From Calycina herbarum (Eukaryota; Ascomycota; Leotiomycetes; Helotiales; Pezizellaceae), in contig LLEY01000038.1 in NCBI GenBank assembly GCA_001414485.1, positions 310,001 through 374,000 of the forward strand: a stretch of DNA of 64,000 nt, read 5' to 3'. Shown here in pieces: positions 11,196 through 22,835 of the stretch. A program made the translations under genes and the position numbers. Positions within the stretch are counted from its first letter, which is position 1. Each line of letters begins with the position of its first letter. Under the pieces are notes generated by a model. That model searched no databases. It was not told the DNA's origin and saw nothing but the letters and a program-made list of their open reading frames with translations.

Positions 11196-13056
11196 ACGTG
11201 ATCTATTACTAAGCTACGTATATTACCGAGCTACGTACTTTTACCGACTTCTACTACTTTAAAATATAATAAATCAACTATAATAATAGATAAAACTTAT
11301 TACTCTTCGGATTCTAATAAGCTAGATATATTTATAAGTTCTTAATAAGTTCGTATATTATAACTAGTCTTTCTATAAGTGCTATAATATTACGTAGTTG
11401 AAATCCCTTTCTTACGATTTACTCTTCTAAAGCGCTTATTACGTTATATCTACTTATTTACTTCGTCTTAAGTTATAATATTATATATATCCTCTATAGT
11501 AAGTGTACCTCCTTAATAGATACGATTCTTTTTAGCTCTGCGACGCTTAGAAAGTGTCTTATTTACTGCTCGAAGTATATATAACTCGGTATTAATAAGA
11601 GTTAATTCATAAGCTAAACGCTCTATACCTTTAGCTAACGAAGCGACAGTTTGAAAAAGAGGAGTAGACGAGCTTTCTTAATAATAGATAATACGATCTC
11701 TAACTAAAGTCGTTTATAAAAGAGCTTCTATTAGGTTATAAGAGGTCTACGAAACCTAAGAGTCTATCTTAATAAAAGAGGGGCTAGTAGGTATTAGAGT
11801 TTATAACTTTATATCTAACTTCGATATAACTACTTAAGAGTTAAAAGGTATTAATCTAGCTTCGCGGAATCTAGTCTAATCGTTTATAGAAGTAATTAAC
11901 TTAATATACACTTGTTTAAAAGCTATAAGAAACTCGACCTTAGTAATATAATTAATATACGCTTTTATAAACCCTTTAATTTCTTAACTATACTTCTGCT
12001 TAAGAATAGTAAAACATCTAATATTAAGTAGCTAGGTTAGATAAGAAGAATACAGAGGTAATCTAAGACTTATAATATTATAAGACTTATAATATTCTTA
12101 AAATTCTACTAATTCGTAACTCTTATATCTATCTAAAACTAATATACGATATAGACTCTTAGCTTAAGTAGTAGTATATTTATCGAAGTATTTTAACTAT
12201 TCTAGATCTATCTTATTATTTATCTAACTATTATTCCTAGGTTTAATAACCTAATTATAAGAGAGGCTAGTTTTAGAATACTAATTCGCGAGGTAATTAA
12301 CGCTTTAAATAACAAGGAATAGAGAGATACTTCTACCTTCGCTATTAATTATAATAATTACTATCGTCTATTCTCGATTACCTAGTTAAACTACCTTACT
12401 CTTACTACGTCGATTAGCACGAGTAACAACTATTCTAAGATAGATTTAACCTATTATAAAGCCGGTCTCGTCGAAGTTATAGAAATCGCTATCTACTATA
12501 CTATATTTCGCTTATATATTCTCTACTAGTCGAAACCACGCGCTAATTAACTTAGGATCTTCGTATAAAGCTCTTTAAAAGTCGTAAACGCGATTAAAAC
12601 GCGTTTTTAGCTCTAGTCGTTAAACTACGAATCGTTCTATCTAGCGCTTTCCGACGCGTTTTACTCTACACGTCTTAAGAAGGTAATTCGCTATATCTTC
12701 TATATTAGCTAGCTAAGGCAAAAACCCTCTAAAATCTTAATTAAATATATATCGAATAATTATTTCCTTCTCTAATTTCGTCAGCTTTAAATAATTAGGT
12801 TTAGTATTACTATAAGAAGGTCGGCTGCTTATTCTAAGATAAAGAGTAGATTTAGAAACTTTATAGATTTTTATAGCGTTTCTATAGCTTAATTTTCGTT
12901 TAGATGTTTAAATAGCTTTAATAGCTAATATAATTTATACTTCTTAAGTTTAGACTTATATTATAAAAGAAGAAAACACGTGTTAAAGTAGTAGAGTAGT
13001 AAATTCGATAAAAGTGCGTAGCTTAGTAATATACGCAGCTTAGTAATAGATCACGT
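11196..13056 (-). mobile_element. Pot2-like DNA transposon, inner nested element (1861 bp)
   Basis: Terminal inverted repeats begin ACGTGATCTATTACTAAGC at 11196 and end with the complement at 13056. TA duplications lie at 11194-11195 and 13057-13058. The repeat contains an internal duplication (AAGCTACGTA ... GAGCTACGTA), matching the Pot2 pattern but differing in sequence from the outer element, so the two belong to different subfamilies. Its length is exactly that of Pot2. The insertion is in the opposite orientation within the outer transposase gene. Confidence 0.88.
11400..12960 (-). pseudogene. Transposase of the inner Pot2-like element
   Basis: The minus strand encodes a degenerate DDE transposase. 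Near 12450-12500 the first catalytic motif is still intact (DFYNFDETGF), followed by a segment resembling the family's TGxxRRSKxKxVQxGNRE stretch. Numerous TAA/TAG codons at former Gln and Trp positions interrupt the frame. The exact ends of the former gene are uncertain because the N-terminal part is the most mutated. Confidence 0.7.
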
Positions 13057-14016
13057 TATCGTATAATTAGAAGATATCGACTTCTAATACTTAATAGCTA
13101 TAGAAGTTATATTATAGTCGAATTCGACTAGTATTACTTATAAAACTCGATTATTATATTATATATACCTGCTTACTTATTCTATATCTTATAACCTCTA
13201 GATATTAGCTGTTTTTTAGTCTTAAAACGATTATATAGGCGAGCTGTAGAAGAGCTTATACGAGTTAGAATTAATTATATAGAAAAAGATAACTTCTTAG
13301 ACTTATATTTATAAGCTTATACGACTACGTTTAGTTTAGCTATAATTCAGAGTAGTTTTAGAGCAACTAGCCTAGTTCCTTTTAATCTAGATTAAGTACT
13401 ATTATAGTTATATATTTAAATATAGATACTATCGCCTCTTCTATTACCTACTTAAGCTCTAGACTCTTAGATCTCTGAAACACTATATAATATTACTAAA
13501 TTACAGCTTTAGACTAAGGCAGTTCAAGGATTAATTCGTTATTATACGCAAAGTCCTCCTAGTCTAACTATTTAAGTAGTAAACCAGCTAATTAAAGGCT
13601 GTTAAATAGCTATATATAGTACAACGATCCTTATAGCTAAGAATTAGAGATTATAGGCCGTAAACGAGAAAGTATAGAAGAAGAGATAAAAAAAGAAGTC
13701 GTACGTAGGCAAGGGAGGGGCTTTGAGTGCTATAGAGGTTCAGGAGGCTTAAACCCAGTTAAGAACTAAGGTAGAAGTGGGAATCTAAGTAGTTTAGCAA
13801 CCTAAGATTAGCGTATCGAATCGTACGCCACAGATATGTAGTATATATAGATCATTAGAACACACTGCTCGTACATGCCCAGAGCGCTAATAAATCAATT
13901 GAACTAAGCAGGAAGTTAATATTTAATGTGGTTGATTTTTAATAAAATAATAAGTGCTATTTTGGTGGGGGTGCTGGACCGCGTACTTGTCCGGACCGCT
14001 TACTTATCAAGTACGT

Positions 14017-14558
14017 TAACCATTAAGGAAGAAGTGGAGTGTCACTGCCAAGCACATTTGCCTTGCCAAGTTGGCGGATTCCACCTCCCAAGATGCCTTG
14101 CCAAGTTAGCCAAGTTAGCGGAGTCCACCTCCCAAGATGCTGTGAGACTGGGCGCGGAGCACGGAGCCTTGGCTCGCTTCATCATACGATGATTTCTCAG
14201 GCGATGAAGCGTGCACCTTTTTTGATTTGCCTAGAGCTATTTAGATACCAACCCGAGCCGATATTCTTGTGGTTAGTCGGCAATCAGGCACCGGTAGCAT
14301 TTTGGTTGATGTCATCTAATATGCCAGTAGTTTGGATCGGCGCTCAATGGATAGTCAGAGACTTTGCGCCAAGAGTGACATTGCCCACGAATACATAAGA
14401 GGCCCTTGGCCACGATTCCCTGGTTCTCTGTGTGTTAATTCTTAGAAAAAGAATCTTTTCGTTGCTTTTCATCCGGCTCAAACAACGTACGACTCTCTGT
14501 CAACATTGGATCTTCCAGTCCCTTGTATCCACCTCAAACCATTCAGGGCTCCAAGGCA
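14017..14558. promoter_or_regulatory. Upstream region of the ENA ATPase gene
   Basis: About 540 bp between the right end of the outer transposon and the ENA start. It contains an imperfect direct repeat of 32 bases (14065-14096 and 14109-14140, period 44), which begins GCCAAGTTGGCGGATTCCAC in the first copy. The region just before the start is CT-rich, a common feature of fungal leaders. The repeat could hold binding sites for a regulator, but nothing in the sequence identifies one. Confidence 0.4.
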
Positions 14559-17500
14559 ATGGCAGCCAAGGGCAAAGAAGCTGAGGCTCACGTCTCTGGT
14601 CAAGGCAACGAGCCTCTATCAGGCCTGCCACATACATTGAGAGTCAACCAAATATTAGCTGAAATTGGCGGCAATCGTGAAAATGGCCTCACAGCCTCCG
14701 AAGCTCAAACCCGTCTCGAAAAATACGGGAGGAACGAACTGGATGACGGCCCTGGGGTCTCGCCTGCCAAGATCCTCGTCCGTCAAGTTGCAAACGCAAT
14801 GACTCTAGTTAAGCGTACCATATGCCCAGGCGATAGAACCAGACCTTCTGATCCCATTCTCTAGGTGCTCATCCTGGCCATGGCGGTCAGCTTTGGAATT
14901 GGTTCCTACATTGAGGGCGGGGTTATCTCCGCCGTCATTGCCTTGAACATATTGGTTGGCTTCTTCCAAGAATTCAGTGCTGAGAGAACCATGAACTCTC
15001 TTCGCTCTTTGAGTTCTCCGACGGCCAGCGTCATCCGCGATGGAGAGACCAATATAATCCCAACTGGGGAGCTTGTGTTTGGGGATCTTGTCGAGGTCAA
15101 AGTCGGCGATACTGTTCCGGCAGATATCCGACTCCTTGAAGCCATGAACTTTGAAACCGACGAAGCCTTGCTTACTGGTGAATCTCTTCCAGTCCAGAAA
15201 GAAACGCATTTAACTTTTCCTTCTGACACTGGACCTGGAGATCGTCTAAATGTCATCTACAGTTCTTCGACAGTCACTAAGGGTCGTGGCACAGGCATTG
15301 TATTTGCTACAGGAATGGCCACCGAGATCGGATCTATCGCCGCTGCACTTCGTGGGGAAAACAAGAAACGCCGACATGTCAAGCGGAAGCCAGATGGGAG
15401 TGCGAGACCTCAACGATACATTGAAGCGGGAGTCCTTACGACCGCCGATTTTATTGGCAATTTTCTTGGGGTAAACGCTGGAACACCATTACAGCGTAAA
15501 CTCTCTAAACTCGCTATCCTCTTGTTTGCAATCGCAGTTGTTTGTGCTATTATTGTTTTAGGTGCTAATAAATTCTCAAACAACCGGGAAGTTGTTATCT
15601 ACGCTGTTGCGACAGGCTTGTCAATGATTCCTGCTTCACTTATTGTGGTCTTGACCATCACAATGGCTGCCGGTACTAAAAGAATGGTTAAACGCCATGT
15701 CGTCGTCCGAAAGCTCGATTCTCTCGAGGCACTGGGTGGTGTTACGGGTAAGCCCAAACAGTTCCATTCGAATTATCTCGCTAACATGTACCAGACATCT
15801 GCTCGGATAAAACAGGAACGTTGACACAAGGCAAAATGGTCGTTAAGAAAGCTTGGATTCCAGGCAAAGGCACCTACTCTGTCGGCACTTCTGAGAACCC
15901 CATTGACCCAACCGTGGGTGACTTGTCCCATCATGAAGGAGCCCCCAATGAATCCTCTAGCGATGAAGAGTCCCGTGAGAAGCCCGCATCAACTTCTAAA
16001 GTTGACGACCTCCTCCAAGATAATCATCACCTCAAACACTTCCTCAACATCGCTTCCCTCGCCAATCTGGCACATGTGCAGAAATCAGAAAATGAATGGA
16101 AAGCTCGCGGTGACCCTACTGAAATCGCCATCCAAGTCTTTGCCTCCCGATTTGACTGGAATCGTTCGCGGTGGACTGGTGACGACGACGGTATATGGAC
16201 CCAGAAAGCAGAGTATCCATTCGATTCTAGCATCAAGAAGATGTCTGTGATTTTCGAAGGACCCGATAACACCATGGTATTCACCAAAGGTGCCGTAGAG
16301 AGAGTTTTGGAATCGTGCTCCCGAATCTGTGGTCCTCACGACGATGTTCAATTATCTGAAGAGATTCATACTCAGATTCTCGAGAATATGGAGGCGCTTG
16401 CAAGTCAAGGTCTTCGGGTCCTGGCCCTTGCGAGCAAAGAATTGCATCATGAAGTCAATGAGCTTAAGGTACCAGATCGAGCAGAGATGGAAGCCGATCT
16501 CGTGTTTTGCGGGCTAATTGGCCTTTACGATCCTCCCCGACCGGAAACCGCTGGTGCAGTCACCCAATGCCATGCGTCAGGAATTGCCGTACACATGTTG
16601 ACAGGTGATCATCCCAGTACTGCGAGAGCCATTGCCCTCCAAGTTGGGATATTACCTTCCAACATGACAGCAATTGCACAAGGCAAGATCGACACCATGG
16701 TAATGACAGCGGGGCAATTCGACAAGTTGTCCGATGATGAGATTGACAATCTTCCTCTCCTACCGCTGGTGATCGCACGATGTTCACCAACGACAAAGGT
16801 CCGAATGATTGAGGCTCTCCATCGCCGGGGACGTTTCGCAGCAATGACTGGTGACGGAGTGAATGATTCTCCTTCATTGAAGCGCGCAGACGTTGGTATT
16901 GCTATGGGCCTCGCCGGCTCTGATGTTGCTAAGGATGCATCTGACATTGTCCTTACCGACGATAACTTCGCGTCAATCCTGAACGCAGTTGAGGAGGGAC
17001 GTCGGATGTTTGATAATATCCAGAAGTTCATTCTCCATCTTCTCGCCGAGAACATCGCTCAGGCATGTACACTTCTCATTGGTCTGGCATTCAAAGACAA
17101 TTCTAAACTGTCTGTGTTCCCTCTGGCACCAGTTGAGATTTTATGGGTCATCATGATCACGTCTGGTAAACATTCTCCTCCTCCAACTTGTCGCGATCCG
17201 ACTAACAGCGAAACAGGAATGCCTGACATGGGTCTTGGATTCGAAGCACCAGCACCAGATATCATGTCTCGACCGCCCCACCCCCTCGAAGTTGGAGTCT
17301 TCACAAGAGAAGTCCTTTTTGACATGGTGGTTTACGGTTTATGGATGGCCGCGCTCTGTCTATCTGCATTCTCCCTCGTCATGTTCGGTTTCGGCGACGG
17401 CAATCTCGGTAGTGAATGTAACAACAAATATTCCGCCGACTGCGATACCGTGTTTCGCGCTCGAGCAACCACTTTTGTATGCCTCACCTGGTTTGCGCTC

Positions 17501-17872
17501 TTTCTCGCCTGGGAGATGGTTAATATGCGACGTTCGTTTTTCAGAATGCAGCCTAAGAGTAAGAAATACTTCACGCAATGGGCACTTGATGTTTGGCGCA
17601 ACCAGTTTCTATTCTGGGCTATAATTGCCGGCTTTGTTACCATCTTCCCGACTCTTTATATACCGATACTCAACCATGTTGTATTCAAGCATACTGGTAT
17701 CTCCTGGGAATGGGCAATTGTCTTTGTAGAAGCTATCTTATTCTTTGCCGGGGTAGAGGCATGGAAATGGTCTAAAAGGGTTTATTTCCGCAGGCAGACG
17801 AAAAAGAGAGGCGGACACGTCGAGGACTTAGAGAAGAAAGCGTTCACGGCTTATTTTGGCCAAGCGGAATGA
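14559..17872 (+). CDS. ENA-type (P-type IID) Na+/K+ exporting ATPase
   Basis: ATP-driven pump that expels Na+ and, in fungal homologues, also K+ across the plasma membrane. Four exons: 14559-14807, 14865-15747, 15795-17165 and 17217-17872 (3159 nt, 1052 residues, normal for the family). Introns are 57, 47 and 51 bp. The start ATG gives MAAKGKEAEAH; a TTG further upstream is not used. The actuator TGES lies at about residues 187-190 and the phosphorylated Asp at about 382 in CSDKTGTLTQGK, a motif that is whole only after removing intron 2. The MLTGDHPSTARAIA and MTGDGVNDSPSLKRADVGIA motifs (about 731-735) follow, then ITSGMPDMGLGFEA before the last membrane helices. All key residues are present. 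It reads divergently from the RING/TRK pair, and its stop is 483 bp before the NHA1-type antiporter on the same strand. Confidence 0.95.
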
Positions 17873-18355
17873 TGAGAAGCTCATTGGATTGGCTGTTATA
17901 AACCCAGGACCTAGGCGAGAACGGGCCTATGGTTGTGGTATTATCAGATTCGGTATTATTATGTTTGGAAGGTAATTTACCAGATTGGCCATATCAAGTG
18001 GATAGAAGGAAGATTTGTCTTGAACTATGCTGATGATTGGGGGATAGGAAGGGCAGCGATGTCATTTATATACTTTATTTATATAGCTTAGATAGTTTTG
18101 ATAGTTGTTAACGATATTTCGTAGTTTGAAATAGAGTACTATTAGTCAAACTTTGTACAAGATTTAAGGGCATGAGCATCGACACGTGCTGAAACGGCAG
18201 CTCTTTCCTAATAAGGCTTAACGTGGTTTTATAAGCAAAAGCGGGGACTGTTGCGACACTTCGCATTTTGCTTTTCTGACCCTGCCTATACTGTATACCC
18301 TACACGGTATCCTCGAATCACTGCGACAGTTGGGATCTTCGAAAACGTCTTCAAA
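17873..18355. other. Intergenic region between ENA and NHA genes
   Basis: 483 bp without coding potential. It must contain the ENA 3' end and the antiporter promoter. The last part before 18356 is pyrimidine-rich. No further structure is seen. Confidence 0.4.
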
Positions 18356-20189
18356 ATGCCAACCCTTGGTCTTAATAACTTCAACATTGTGTGCTCGACC
18401 CTAGGGGGGTTTATCGCTTTGTTCGGTCTCGTTTCCTTCCTCGCAAAAGATCGATTCTTTCTTTCAGAAGCTTGTAGGTTGATCAACGTCGCTGATTGAA
18501 ATCTTGTAACATTGCTAATAACGGATCACAGTGATATCCCTTCTAGCCGGTGTTCTCTTCGGGCCAGCTGCAAAGTGGATTCACCCTGAGGAGTATGCTC
18601 TGAATGATGAAGTAAATCTCGAGTACATCAATTTGTACATTTGCCGGCTGGTGCTAGGCGTCCAGTTGGTAATCGCGGGAGTACAGTTACCATCAAAGTA
18701 CTTGCGCACAGAATGGAAGAGTCTGGCCTACCTCCTCGGGCCGGGTATGGTTGTCATGTGGCTGACTACTGCTCTGCTGATATGGGCCATGGTGCCGCAT
18801 TTCAGCTTTCTAGAAGCCCTTGCAGTAGGAGCATGCGTCACACCGACGGATCCAATTCTATCGAACTCTATCTTAAAGGGTAAATTTGCAGACAAGCACA
18901 TTCCTGGACCGCTGCAGCATATCGTTATTGCTGAGTCGGGACTGAATGATGGGCTTGGATACCCATTTCTCTTTTTGCCTCTATATTTGATCACGTATAT
19001 AGGTAAAGATTCACATGGTCATACAGCTGGGAAAGCCGTGGGTATGTGGTTTTATGAGACATGGTGTTACCAAATCTTTCTCAGCTGTGTATATGGGTTC
19101 GCCTGCGGATGGGTTGCCAAAGAGCTTCTTCATTGGGCAGAGAGGAGGAAATATGTGGACCGAGAAAGCTTCTTAGTCTTTGCGCTCGCACTAGCTGTCA
19201 GTATCACTCATTAATTCTATGACAACATGGCTTATTTCAATATATAGGTGTTCATCATAGGCACAGATGGTCTTCTCGGCAGCGATGATGTCTTAGCATG
19301 TTTCGTGGCTGGAAATGCATTTACCTGGGACGACTGGTTCCGTCTGGAAACAGCTGATGATACTCTTCAACCTAGTATCGATATGCTTCTTAACGTTGCG
19401 ATTTTCCTATGGTTCGGCGCCGTTTGTCCATGGCACAAGTTCGTCCACAACGATGTCATCCCGATCTATCGACTTATTCCTTTGGGCATTCTTGTCCTTC
19501 TTCTACGTCGCCCACCTATTATAGCTTTGATGCATACCCGTATTCATCAGATTGAACAATGGCGCCAGGCGGCTATTGTTGGATTTTTTGGACCTATTGG
19601 TGTCAGTGCCATTTTCTACCTTTATATCAGCCAGGAGTACCTACGCACACAAGTCCTCGATGATAATGGTAATCAACGAGAGGATGCTGCGAGACTTGCC
19701 GAAGTTATGATGGTTGTCATTTGGTTTCTTGTTATCTGTAGCGTTGTAGGTCTCCAGCCAGTTCAGGTTTGTGTAATCGCTCTAATACACCCACAGGTTG
19801 TCCATGGCCTTACAATCCCGCTCGTCAAACTAGGCATCAAGCTTCCGCGAACTCTTTCAGAGGCTGTAAGCTACGGCCGAGACGCCGAGGCCGGTTCAAC
19901 CTCACCTACCCCTATTGGAAACCAGACGCAATCCACAGCGCCTCAACTAGATTCACGTTCCAAAGCCAATCGCCAGTCAAGTCATATACCACCCCCGATT
20001 TTCCTCCTCGGGGGACGGCTCGTCCCTAGCAGGGAACTTGATGAGGCTGGCCACAACTCACCACAACAATCTGGCAGCTCTATACAAGGAACACCAGATG
20101 TTCACCGAGAGTTCAATACTGGCCCACAGGAAATATCTTCGCCTTCCACGCCAAAAGATCCACAAACAAGAACATCTGAGAATGAGTGA
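18356..20189 (+). CDS. NHA1-type plasma-membrane Na+(K+)/H+ antiporter
   Basis: Four exons: 18356-18473, 18532-19196, 19248-19745 and 19797-20189 (1674 nt, 557 residues). Introns are 58, 51 and 51 bp; intron 2 uses the weaker donor GTCAGT. The CPA1 antiporter core is complete: CVTPTDPILSNSI (about residues 141-153), ESGLNDGLGYPF (about 174-185, with the paired Asn-Asp thought to bind cations), and GSDDVLACFVAGNAFTWDDW, a signature of fungal Nha1 proteins. The last membrane segment leads through VHGLTIPLVKLG into a hydrophilic tail of about 110 residues, far shorter than the S. cerevisiae tail but usual in filamentous fungi. It exports Na+ or K+ in exchange for protons and complements the ENA pump, which is more useful at high pH. 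It lies head-to-tail behind ENA. Confidence 0.93.
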
Positions 20190-21903
20190 GGGTTTACAAG
20201 GCCTGGGTTTTACGTTTGTATTAGGTGCACGGTTCATACGAGACTGAGGCTTAACAAATACCGACGATTCAGATCAATATCCCGAGGTATTAGGTCTCGT
20301 CCGCCAAGGATGTCGTCGTCGTTTTCAGCTTCTGTTCCGCTTGTTCGCATCCTCAAGCTCTCTCTTCAGATGCTTGACATACTCGAGAACCAACTCGACC
20401 GTTCTGGCCTTGCTATTTACGCTCTGCCTTCCTTTTCTTTGCTCTAGTGTCCTCATCCTCCTTACGGAACTCCGCAATAAGTCAGGCTATCCATTGCCCC
20501 TCTAACTGATCTTGGCTTACGTTCTCTTCTCTCTAGTGACCACTTCCTCTTCGTCGGGAACGCCTACGCACACTGGGACTGGCTAACTTTTCTTTGGCTA
20601 TTTAGTGGTAGAAATCCATCAGGTAGGAGCACGATGTTGGTGATAGTAAGTGCTTAGCACCTCGAAGCATGAATTCACACTTTGTTGCTTCTATGGTTGC
20701 AGACCATGTAATGAATTAATTAAATCCACTCAATCCAAATTGTTCTTCTGTGGTTCACCGCATTCTTTGCCGATCTAGTCCAAAACATCATGTGTAGCTC
20801 TTATCTTACTGCGTCTTCAAACACGACTGAATACAATGTCTGGGGTGCGGACCCCTTTCTCTAGTCCGTGACATCGACCACACTTGCAACACTTCGGATA
20901 CTGTGATACCACTGTCTTAATGGGCCATCATGCTTCGTTGGCTAACCGTAAAGTGTTCTCTGCTTCTCCCAAGACTCAATTTCGCAAGCTGGCAAGATTC
21001 ACTCGTGGTTTTGTCCCAAGCAGACTGCGAGAGTGGACTTGAGGACCCAAATCGAAGACCTTGCTTGATGAATTCCGTGTAGCCGCTGTATTTTAGTCTG
21101 TCTTGACTGAAGGTACAATGGGCATCTGCGAAGCATTTGAGGAGCGATGAACATTGCAATGACAATCCGCCGGCTCAATACCCAGGCTGCCCAGACCTGC
21201 GTCAAGCCTTGGCAGCACATTGGTCTGCACTGTGGAACACGACTCGAAGAAACACCACGGCTCTGTATCGAAATAAGCCAAGGAATTCAACTGCTCGAGG
21301 CCATATCTTCTCCAACTGCGGAGGAGCTTCGACCGATCTGTATAGGCACATTTGTATCCAACGACCATGGTCGGATATCTATCCGCACAAGAAACCAGCA
21401 AACAAGTGATATCTATCACGCCACTGGTGATAAAGTTCTTGAATTTCATTCCAGAGCAGTGTAGTCGGGGTTGAGGCATTTTGGCCTGCTCCAATCTGGT
21501 TTTTGTCCGATGCGCCGCGAGCCCCTGCGCTTATCCTCGATTGAGGCACCCCACCCTGTCCTGGACGTAACAGTGTGCGTGACTAGAACATACCGATATC
21601 AAATTCCCCTGCTCCTTAAGTGACGCTCTTGTTTCCTATCGCATTGGTCAGTTCGAACCCAAATGTCTTGGGCTGAGGCGGTGTTGTGAAGAATGCGATT
21701 TTGCGATATTAAAAGGTTCAACCCCAAGATCGTGAACTGATTGCCCCGCGGTGAGTATCCTCAAGATTCTGTTTTTTTTGGCGTAAAATTCAAGTACTCC
21801 ACATTTACTCCAAATGGGAGTCTGGTACTCTGGTTTCGCTCCGACGACCCGTAAGTAGCGCCCATCTCGATACATGATTTAATAGCTGACACATGAATTG
21901 ATT
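20190..21903. other. 1.7 kb region without a confident gene
   Basis: Normal base composition, but no frame is convincing. On the minus strand at about 20330-20560, broken frames give basic and helical pieces (LVLEYVKHLKRELEDANKRN and LRKEDEDTRAKKRK-like), suggesting the remains of a coiled-coil or basic helix protein. On the plus strand 21147-21464 is open for 105 residues (for example EELRPICIGTFVSNDHGRIS) and overlaps a 133-residue frame on the other strand. Neither is recognised. These may be pieces of a decayed gene. Confidence 0.35.
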
Positions 21904-22672
21904 ATGGCTACTGCTCCTCAACCCCCACGTTCGACAACTACCACAAGTCAAAACATTGGAGTGTCCATTGCTCTCAGCGTCGGACTGATCGCAATAATCG
22001 TCGTTTCTCTCTTTCTCCTGCGTCGGAGAGAGCCTCCCGTCAGGGTCTCTGCCTTTGTGGCCCATTTGCACGTGGACGAAGAGCAGCAGGTGAAAGGGGT
22101 GAGAAGCTATGTGCTGGAATCAATCCAGTCGTAAGATACAGCACGAACCTGCAGCCGAAGGTGCAAGACCAAGTCAACGAGGGATCGTGACTCTACGTAC
22201 CTACCGAAAAATGAGGCCCAAGTAACGACACTCAGAGGGGAATCACTACATACACATGCAAAGACGACGATCATGACCAAACACAACCCGGGTACAAAAA
22301 CTACCACCCCAAGCACACTACCTTCCAGTACTGGGCAGCAATTGGAGACAAACTCATCACTGAACAGCAACATAGCCCCAAAACAAGAGCCTCAACCTTG
22401 CTCCATCTGCACCGAATCATTCGTCGAGGGGGAAAACGTCCGCTTACTGCCCTGCAACCACATCTACCACCGCCGCTGCATCGATCCATGGCTTCTTGAT
22501 TTCGCCGGCACGTGCGCACTATGGTACGCTTTTCGCGAATTCTAGAGTCCCAGCTGAATGTTGAGATGCTAATGCTTTCTGAACTTGTAGTAGAGGGACA
22601 TTGCAACATGTCACATCTCCAGCCGCTCTTCCACAACGACCTGGACATGCACTGCTGCCGAGTGGAAGTTGA
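21904..22672 (+). CDS. Small membrane RING-H2 finger protein (putative E3 ubiquitin ligase)
   Basis: Exons 21904-22130, 22182-22523 and 22591-22672 give 651 nt and 216 residues. Intron 1 starts at a good donor (GTAAGA) and removes an in-frame TAA. Its acceptor is less certain: 22181 or 22235 both keep the frame. Intron 2 (67 bp) is clear. Residues about 18-39 are a single hydrophobic span (IGVSIALSVGLIAIIVVSLF) followed by RRRE. The segment VKGVRSYVLESIQS matches the short conserved stretch found between membrane span and RING in this fungal family. The RING-H2 reads CSIC...CNHIYHRRC...CALCRGT, with the last Cys codon split by intron 2; CALC replaces the usual CPLC. It ends the plus-strand half of the cation gene cluster and mirrors the RING gene at 9338-9923. 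Confidence 0.82.
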
Positions 22673-22835
22673 TAGGCATACTGGCGTAGACGGGTGGTTC
22701 ACCACGGATCAGATTTAAAGAGCTCTTGAACGCCGGGGTAGAACGAGAGAGAGACTTGTTGTATTTCTAGGGATCTGCAGTGGACATTGGTTACGGTGCA
22801 TAAGGGCAAGGTGAAGTGAGGCATCGAGTCTGGTC

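Larger units (their letters stand above)
10399..13893 (+). pseudogene. Transposase of the outer Pot2-like element, RIP-inactivated and interrupted
   Basis: It starts MSNTEGRIILALQAYRQNRF, a psq helix-turn-helix followed by the family motif with recognition helix ending TLRRRNQGTPSR. From about 10575 the frame collects many TAA/TAG codons. The first catalytic motif near 10890 reads YNFNKTGF instead of YNFDETGF, so both the catalytic Asp and the Glu are changed by G-to-A transitions. The coding sequence is split at 11196 by the inner transposon. It resumes after 13056 and ends in a Cys/His cluster (CSIYRSLEHTARTCPE, near 13835-13885) typical of the C-terminus of these transposases. It cannot make a functional enzyme. 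Confidence 0.8.
10292..14016 (+). mobile_element. Pot2-like (Tc1/mariner, pogo clade) DNA transposon, outer element
   Basis: Long terminal inverted repeats match over more than 55 bases. The left end reads ACGTACTTGATAAGTAAGC and the right end is its complement, ending at 14016. Both are flanked by the TA target duplication (10290-10291 and 14017-14018). Each terminal repeat carries an internal direct repeat of the form AAGTAnGCnGTCC, as described for Pot2 of Magnaporthe. Subtracting the nested element and its TA leaves 1862 bp, the size known for Pot2 (1861 bp). The ends are hardly mutated, while the body from about 10560 is heavily RIP-converted. Confidence 0.9.

Noticed and set aside
15821..17872. 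A separate 683-residue P-type ATPase gene
   Set aside because: Its apparent start is a TTG inside the DKTGT motif. Splicing 15748-15794 joins it to the upstream frame, making one ENA gene.
21093..21494. 133-residue frame on the minus strand, and plus-strand frames at 21137-21464
   Set aside because: Three overlapping frames on both strands with no motif. I could not choose one, so they are described only within the intergenic entry.
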